A stretch of DNA of 64,000 nt from Marisa cornuarietis (lineage: Eukaryota; Mollusca; Gastropoda; Architaenioglossa; Ampullariidae): the NCBI GenBank assembly GCA_004794655.1, contig SMMW01000575.1:11421001-11485000 (forward strand), in the 5' to 3' direction. Positions 57,000-64,000 of the stretch are shown one piece after another. Position 1 is the first letter of the stretch, and each line of letters starts with the position of its first letter. A program made the translations under genes and the position numbers. The notes beneath the pieces were generated by a model. The model saw only the letters and a program-made list of their open reading frames with translations, did not search any database and had not been told where the DNA came from.

Positions 57000-59900
57000 A
57001 CAAAAAAAGCGTATCCGTCCGATGTTCAATAACCGCTTGAATAGCTTACTTTATGTAAGCAATATCAAAAAAGGAATGTTTATATTTCATTTTTATGAGC
57101 GACTTCTAAGAAAAATGTTGTTTTGAATAGTTATAATGTAACCCTTTGAATGACTTGTTTCTTCCTTCATAATTCCTTGCTTCCTTTTCCTTCTTTCCTT
57201 CCTTGTTCTGTGTTGTCAGTGCAGATATTTTTCCTTTGAAGACAGGTCGATGAAGAAGGTATTAGCATTCCCTTACTTTTACAGTCAAGTCGGGAAAATC
57301 ATTAAACGAGATAATTTTAAATGAAGCATGAAAGGAAAAACAGGTTCAACAGAAATTAAAACAAATTTCTGAAGGAATTCGGTGAATGGCTCAAATTAGT
57401 CAAGGAGAAGTGAGTGAAGACCTATAAACATTATTTATTTAGTTGATATTTAACATTTTTTTTATAAAATCCATATCATCAATAATAAATCATCAGTTAT
57501 TACCAGCTGATGTCTAATTTAGATTAATTTCGCGTCATGGTAAGGAAGTTCACTTAGAACGGGAATTTTGGCAGTAGTTTTCCATTCAACCGCAATTTCT
57601 AAGGCTGTTGTTACAGACGGTAAATTCAAATAATTCAGACAGCTTGACGTGTTTATCTTTTCAGCTCATGAATGCAAAATGGGCTTCGCTCGGTGAGGCA
57701 CGAACTTGCTTTTATCCCAAACCGTGAGCAGACTTTTCTGTCTCTTCATTTAGAGACAAACATCTTTTCCCGGTCTTTATTGAGTTTCTTCACCGAAGGG
57801 GCAAAAAACACATGATTCGATCATTCTCCAGTAAATTTCCACAAGACAGATTTCTGTGTTCGTAATCAGCACGATCGAACGCAGAATGCTAATTTCCGAG
57901 CGACAGTTGGGCTGTTTTGAGGAGCTCCGCTTATTCGGGGAGACGCGCCATATTGAGATGTAGTCTGCTTGCTGATGCGTCTGGTGGTCGATGCGTAAAA
58001 GACTTTAAACTGCTAGTGCAGTTTAAGACGCTGCCATATTGATGAAGTCGTATTTTTAACGACTCCTGAAGTCATCACTTCCGCAGCAGCTCAAAGTCCA
58101 CCCGTTCACGTCTTTGCATAGATTGGCCAGTTCAAACGGTCAGCATAGGGTCAGAGCCTGGGGCATGATGTCCTTTCACTCTCATCTCTGCAATCACTAA
58201 GCCCACCCGATGGACGTTCTTTGTGGAGTAGTCCCAGTCTCAGATTTCTAGAGAAGCAGTAGGAAAGGTTTGTGTGGGGAGAAATTTACTGTTTCCGGTT
58301 CCACCAAAGCTTAGAGGGAACACAAGTGCATGCGCACGCATGTTCGTGAATAGCGCATGCACAGACTGGTTGGTTTGCAATTATAAGTGTGGATTGTCTT
58401 AAAGTCGAGAATGATAAGCGTGCAATATCCAGTCTGGCCATTCATCACGCTTTCCGGGCTCTTGAATCGTTCTTCAGAAACGAGATACCGATATGAAGAG
58501 CGATGTTATTTATCGCGATACCCGCGCAAAGGACAGACAACTCTGGAACAGCTGCCCGTGTGGGTTGTCACCCTCTCAACAGACTATAAAATGCAGCTTA
58601 GGCAAGTAAAAAAATAAAAGACAGATTTTCTGCTTCTCCTTATTTCTTTCTATTTTATTTTACTTTTTTCTTCGTTCTTTCTTTCTTTAAGTTTTCTACT
58701 TATTCTTTTATTTTTCCACATTTTTTACCTTCTCTTCAGTCATTTTTTTCTTGTATTTTTTTCTCTCTCTCTCTCTCTTACTCTCTTATAGGACAATAAA
58801 CGTGCAGGTCTTAAGGTTTTCATCATCTCGATTTTCCCCTTTATGTGAACTTTTGAATCCTCAGAAAAGCGCAAAATACGTCAGTCATCATCTCTGTTGT
58901 TCGCTCCTTTCTTGACACAGATTGCGTGAACCAAGTCCCTAGAAAGTGGGATAAGACTTTCAGGTGTCTTCTAGCTGAGAAGGACCGGCAATCTACTTCA
59001 CGCGTGGCTTTGTTTCTTTATTTTGTTTTTGTCTTGTTATTTTTGTTAGTGTTTGTCCATTCATCGTATGCTTAACTGTCATCCTTCACAAACCTGTCAT
59101 GTGCCAGTTTCCCACGCTCTCATTTACTCCTGCCTGTCCTTCATTTCTTTTTCCATGCCAATTTACATCAGGAAGAAACAAAACTCTCCTTGCATTAACT
59201 ACTTCCTGACTGCCCCTCTAGCAGTATTAAGGCAAACTTTACACAAGACTACAGGCAAACATAAGACGGTGAATAGAGAAACAGTGAAGAGAATCAGATG
59301 ATTTCGATTCGGAAGCAATGCCAGGTTAGATGATACAATAATGATGCTGTCATACCACTACCACTGCGACGAAACGTGACCAGTCAGAAACGTCATGCCT
59401 TTCTAAAGCAAACAGTAGTTAAATAAAAACCATGTTCTGACCGTGTCAAGTCAATATACATTTTCTTTGAGGTGTATTTATTAAAGTAAGAATATCAAAA
59501 CGTGTTTATGGAAAATAGAAACATGAAGCTCGCACATATGCACATTGAACACGATACTTAAAGATATAGTAGTTTGCAGGGGTTTTTTTCGCTTCTTTAT
59601 TGTTTATGTGACGGTTGAGCTATTACTATTTCCCAAAATCTGAGTGGCATACACCTCTCCATTTTTGAGAAACACTTTTATAAAAAGATGAAACATGGTG
59701 GCAGCTCTAGGTTGTAGCCTCTAGAAGGTAAGTATAAGCGTCAGAACGTCCATTGCTGGTTATATGTCTGTGATTTTTTTTTTTGGCTGTGTTTTTTACC
59801 TTTATAACCACATGGCGATTTTTTTGTAGGCATCTCGAGAACAGAGGTAAGTTATTCACTCCAACTGGTAGAAATCGTATTTTGTGCCGAACTCCAATCT

Positions 59901-61455
59901 CGTTATTTGAAAAAGAAGATTCCTCGGACTAGGAAACCCTCACACTGGGAGCACATAGAGGTTCCATAAAGCTCTTTTCATCGTTTTCATAGAAAAAAAA
60001 TATATTGATTTTCTCATTCCCAATCAGTCCACCGGTTCCAGACATCGATCGAGCTAGACTTAACAACTCACAATCCAAGCAGTTGGCCATGAAATCCTTC
60101 GCGAAAGCTGCACAAATTTGAAACGTACTAAAATGCGAAGCCAGAACTGGACAACTTTTGAAGTAACGATCGCGCTGAAAGAACTGTAATCGACAAACGG
60201 CACGTGCCTGGAAATGTTCAGTTCAATCAGTCCATCTCCTCTTCCTCCAATTTAGGAGGGAACGTTCGTGATTCGCAATTTCCTTGTCAAACTCTATTAA
60301 ATTCGTAAATGCCACGATACCGTTCATGAGAAATTTGAACTTCCGTTAGTTTCCTGTCATCAAATGAATCAGTTCATCAAGTCTTGAAAAAAAAGCATAT
60401 GCCAGGCATCATTATAGTGTTTCTTTGCCTTCTAGTAGTACTAGGCTGTTTTCAGGATAATCTTAAATATAAAGAAGTATCGTAAAAATGAAGCTGTTAC
60501 GTTTATATTTTCTTTTTTCTCGTGCATGTTTATTCCAGGAACATCGAGTTTTGCCCCATAAAATGTTTACCCTAGTCCCACTTAAGCTAGGCTGTCCGCG
60601 GTCATGGCAACACAAATGAGTAAGCAAGTAGCTGTAAATGAATAAGGATAAGAGGTGGTACATAAATCACAGTCCTTGGTGACGGCTATGTCTCTCAGTC
60701 CTTTACCCACCAGACGCTCTCACTCTGCTGGAGATTATTATGTACTGCACGATGCCATCAATCACTACTCACCTTTACGTACTGTATCACTTGTACTACA
60801 TCTGCGCATAATATCTTACAATTCCGCAGAACTGTTTTCTCGTTTTCGTGGGTAGCCGTATTTACTTATTTATTGTTAAGATAAGTTTAGTGTTGAGCAG
60901 GTTTACCAATGGCAAGTCTACAAGCGTAAAAAAGAACATCTTTTCCTTTATGTTCGTTCAAGGACTGTTTAGCTTTGTCGAGAATACAAGAAAAAAGACA
61001 ACTAGTTTATCATTATCTTTAAACGCCTTTCTTCTTGTATTGACCATCTTAAAATTTCGATGCCGGTTACTTTTCGGCGTCGTCAAGGACTTTAAAGTTA
61101 ATTTCTGTGACATCGCTTATTGTGAAGCTGCAGTTGCATCTGGTACAAGGGGGAGCGGTGGGAGTAGAAGATGGGTGTGGGTGTGGCGCCATCAGACAAA
61201 AGTAGCGACATGGCGTGTCTAGCGGCGTCATAGCAAAACCTTGTTTTTGATCTGATTGTTCCGTGCGATGATGACGGAAGAGAAATGAGTTCTCGGCGCC
61301 AGCCGGAGGTTTTGTGGCTGTAAACAAGACCGCAAGAAATACCTCATGCACGTAGACATCACTCCACGTAGCATGCTTTTCCTGACTGACAGTTGTACGG
61401 GAACGAGAAGAACATGTCAGGAAGAAGAGGGTTCGGTTAATGTCACCTGGTAGAA

Positions 61456-61458
<3 letters not shown>
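57000..61458. other. Intergenic stretch, no supported gene
   Basis: Short frames only. The notable part is 57,941-58,045, with two GACGC-GCCATATTGA-like blocks and a stem-loop. T-rich CT runs lie near 58.65-58.8 kb. Confidence 0.6.
57941..58045. promoter_or_regulatory. Duplicated YY1-like blocks flanking a stem-loop
   Basis: AGACGCGCCATATTGA starts at 57941 and AGACGCTGCCATATTGA at about 58025. Between them lies TTAAACTGC-TAGT-GCAGTTTAA (58005-58026), a perfect 9-bp stem with a 4-base loop. The first block shares GACGCGCCATATTG with the site just before the IDS start codon. Function is inferred only. Confidence 0.35.

Positions 61459-61513
<55 letters not shown>
61459..61513. repeat. (GT)n microsatellite
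   Basis: About 27 GT units, 70 bp beyond the 3' tail of the neighbouring LINE. Confidence 0.95.
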
Positions 61514-61515
<2 letters not shown>

Positions 61516-61583
61516 GAATTTAATGACAATGTTGCCCACAATGTGATACATAATCTTGTTTTTCCACATTACCCCAATAATTA

Positions 61584-62776
61584 CAGTCAGTCAGTCAATC
61601 AGTCAGTCAGCCGTCCCCTGTTAGTAGCAGCAGTCGTTGGGGGGAACATGGATAGACGTGGCAGGTGACAGAGCCCCAAACTCTTACCTATTGTGGGCGA
61701 TAGTGAGCAGGTCCTGTACAGGACGACCAGTCCAGTCTTTGACGTTCGTAAGCCAGTTCTTTCTCTGGCTTCCGCGGCATCGGCCGCCTTCCAAGGTGCC
61801 TTGAAGGATAGTCTTCGACAAGGTGTCGTGCCGGGTCACATGGCCAAAGAAGACCAGCTTACGTCGCCTGACTGTTGATAGTAGAGGTTCCTGGTGTCCT
61901 ACGAGTGTGAAAATCTTGTTTCTTACAAAGTCGTTGGTTTTATATTCTTTTTATGAGATCTGGAGCAGCCTCCTCGGGCACTTGTTCTCAAATGCTTGGA
62001 TTCTCCTTTCCGTCTCGGCGAGAAGAGTCCACGTGTCACATCCATAGTAGATCGGTATTTCAAGGGATTTGTACAGCTTGTACTTGGTAGTAAACCTGAT
62101 GTTATAGTGCCAGATCCTATCCAGCTTAGCAACCGCCGCTGTTGCCGTTGCGATCCTGATGCGGATATCTGACGTGGAGCTGCCTTCCCTGGACAGTGTG
62201 GCTCACAAGTACTTGAAGCTGCTTATCACTTCGAGCTGTACTCCGTTCATTTAGATTTCTGCTTTTCCATTGGCAACGATCATAACTTTGCTCCTATCAG
62301 TGCTGGTTTCCATTCCAAATGCGTTAAAACTATCAGTCAGTTTGTCGTTGAGGTCTTGCAGTTCTTTGTTAGCACCTAATAACAGATCTATGTCGTCTGT
62401 AAAGCGTTGGTTGCAAATCAGCCTTCTCCCAATCGAAATGGAAGTGTGATGGTCGTGAAGGTTTTCACGCATAATGTTATCCAAGAAGACATTGAAGAGC
62501 ACCAATGACAGGGGTCATCCTTGAAGTACCCCTACTGCGGTGTGAAAGTAAGCTCCTATTTGGTTTCCAGCAACACTGCACTCGTGGAGCCATTACACAA
62601 CGTTTCGATTTCTTGAACGAGGCCTTCTTCAATGATGAATTTTCGCATCACATGCCATAGCCCCTTGTGCCAGGCTCTGTCGAATGCCTTCTTAAAGTCT
62701 ATGAAGTTGTGAATGTTGATGCTGAAGATGTTTCTCTCTAAGTATTTTACAGCTGAAGATATGCTCAACCATACAT
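61584..62776 (-). pseudogene. 5'-truncated, inactivated LINE reverse transcriptase with (CTGA)n tail
   Basis: Minus-strand reverse transcriptase of a non-LTR retrotransposon. In order: CKILREKHLQHQ, a frameshift near 62,715, NFIDFKKAFDRAWHKGLWHV, GVLQG-stop-PLSLVLFN (family GVRQGCPLSPVLFN), the catalytic FTDDIDLL (FTDD at 62392-62403, usually FADD), METSTDRSKVMI, SSFKYL-stop, and thumb-like sequence ending IHVPP near 61.63 kb. Homology stops abruptly near 62,776, as with incomplete reverse transcription. The 3' end is a CTGA/CTGATTGA microsatellite (plus 61584-61612), typical of RTE-like elements. At least three stops and one frameshift make it dead. Confidence 0.85.
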
Positions 62777-63465
62777 TTTTGTACCTTAATTACAAGAAAT
62801 CTGTGAAGGGTCAAATTAAAAGACCACTTGGAAGATCTAACGCAGCTTTCTAGATACCTGAAAAATCGTAGGTTTGGCGAAAAGGAAGTGGACTTTGAAA
62901 GTCTCCAGGTGTCAGGGCGCATTAACGGCAGCTAACAGCTCACAAACTTTCGCAACAACACACAGCACGATATGCCAAGTCTGCAGACATGCCAGGCAGG
63001 CGTCTACGGAAAAAGGTCACGACCTAGGAAGAGCGAAAACCTCTCGGGCACTGGGAAATGACAGTCGCTGACGACGATGCTGACTATTTGTGCCAATCGC
63101 CCACAGCTTAGGCTCGAGCTTTCGACACAATTCAAGGGGGACAGGGACAGTCTGGGACACTGCTGGCTTGTGCCTTCTTTGTAGCAGATGGAAAGACAGG
63201 TTTTAACTGTGGTGGTGTGTCATTTCCCCCAGCGATACAGGTACACCCATTTTGCCCTGAGCCCCTGAGCCAAGTGGCATCACAAGTAACTTTAAAAACG
63301 GATGAAAGTAAATAAAATATGCTGATACTGGTGCTAAATCTGCTGCTGCTAACGGAATTGGTACTAAGAACTCAGCTTCTTTTGACTCCTTTGGAGAAGT
63401 AATTTACTATGTTCTTCCTGAACTTGTGCTTTGCTTAAAACTATTCAGATATTGATGGAAATACT

Positions 63466-63527
<62 letters not shown>

Positions 63528-64000
63528 ACCTGCGTACTTGCACAATCACAGACGCGCACAGGCACAGGCATACACTCGTGGGGAGGCTTCGTTCTCTTCC
63601 GTTGGGTTCAGTGAGCAAAACACCAAGAAGATAAAGTCCTGACTTAATCGCCACAGAAACCGGAGACAAGATTCGATTTCTGGGCGATTAGCCGTGACAA
63701 AAAGTCGCCATATAGCATCTGTGAGAATCCCGCTTAACATCGGCATCTGCTGGGACCCTCGCGCCTCTCCGTGCACGGGACCATCAGTGGTCATCGAAAT
63801 CGATGATGTCATGGGAGGATTGGACGATTTTTTAACGCGTAATCTCGTGTAATCTCGCGTAATGATGGCTTTTACTTCCTCGTTCGAGCTTCCGCGAGAT
63901 GAGCTTCATCGTTTGGTTCTTGGCAAGACAAGAGTTTCTCCCACCTCTCACTGCCAGTTCCTCTCTAGAGGGAGAAAGAATTGATCCCCATCTGCAGGAA
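62777..64000. other. Intergenic stretch, no supported gene
   Basis: Short frames only. A (CA)n lies at 63,469-63,525, and a GATTCGATTTC block near 63.67 kb faintly resembles a SINE B box on the minus strand. Confidence 0.6.
63469..63525. repeat. (CA)n microsatellite
   Basis: About 28 CA units. Confidence 0.95.

Noticed and set aside
63655..63700. Another SINE copy on the minus strand
   Set aside because: Only a short B-box-like GAATCTTGTCTCCGG stretch matches; neither head nor tail could be confirmed.

Overview
The window looks like animal nuclear DNA, most probably from a mollusc (a gastropod would fit). It has two multi-exon genes with clean GT-AG introns, one eukaryotic tRNA-Ser with a long variable arm, tRNA-derived SINEs with a conserved 3' body, decayed LINE fragments, and about a dozen long (GT/CA)n microsatellites. 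No prokaryotic gene organisation is present. The species cannot be fixed from sequence alone.

Layout. 1-12.6 kb: no gene that I can support, but a CCAAT/CRE/NRF1/ETS-like cluster near 5.7 kb looks like an orphan CpG promoter. 12,774-26,022 (+): a complete delta1-type protocadherin in four coding exons (1196 aa: signal peptide, seven cadherin repeats, one membrane span, cytoplasmic tail with a PP1-docking-like motif). 26-33 kb: 3' UTR, two SINE copies and a tRNA-Ser(GCT) on the minus strand. 33.3-36.9 kb: a minisatellite of about 105-110 copies of a 33-bp unit, open in frames on both strands. 37,984-44,738 (+): a complete iduronate-2-sulfatase gene in eight coding exons (576 aa) with all the expected sulfatase active-site residues, and E-box/CLEAR-like sites in its promoter and first intron. 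44.7-64 kb: no gene I can support, but decayed mobile DNA: a 154-bp fold-back MITE, a SINE with 11-bp target-site duplications, two reverse-transcriptase-bearing LINE remnants on the minus strand, a possible third LINE 3' end, and an exact 43-bp repeat pair 3 kb apart.

How it works together. The two protein genes are unrelated neighbours: a neural-type adhesion receptor and a lysosomal glycosaminoglycan-degrading enzyme. The most interesting signals are regulatory. The protocadherin exon 1 splice donor is the first unit of a (GT)24 repeat, so intron retention would give a membrane protein without its signalling tail. The iduronate-2-sulfatase gene carries MiT/TFE-type sites. Its exon 3 splice acceptor lies in the last unit of a decayed 22-bp tandem repeat.
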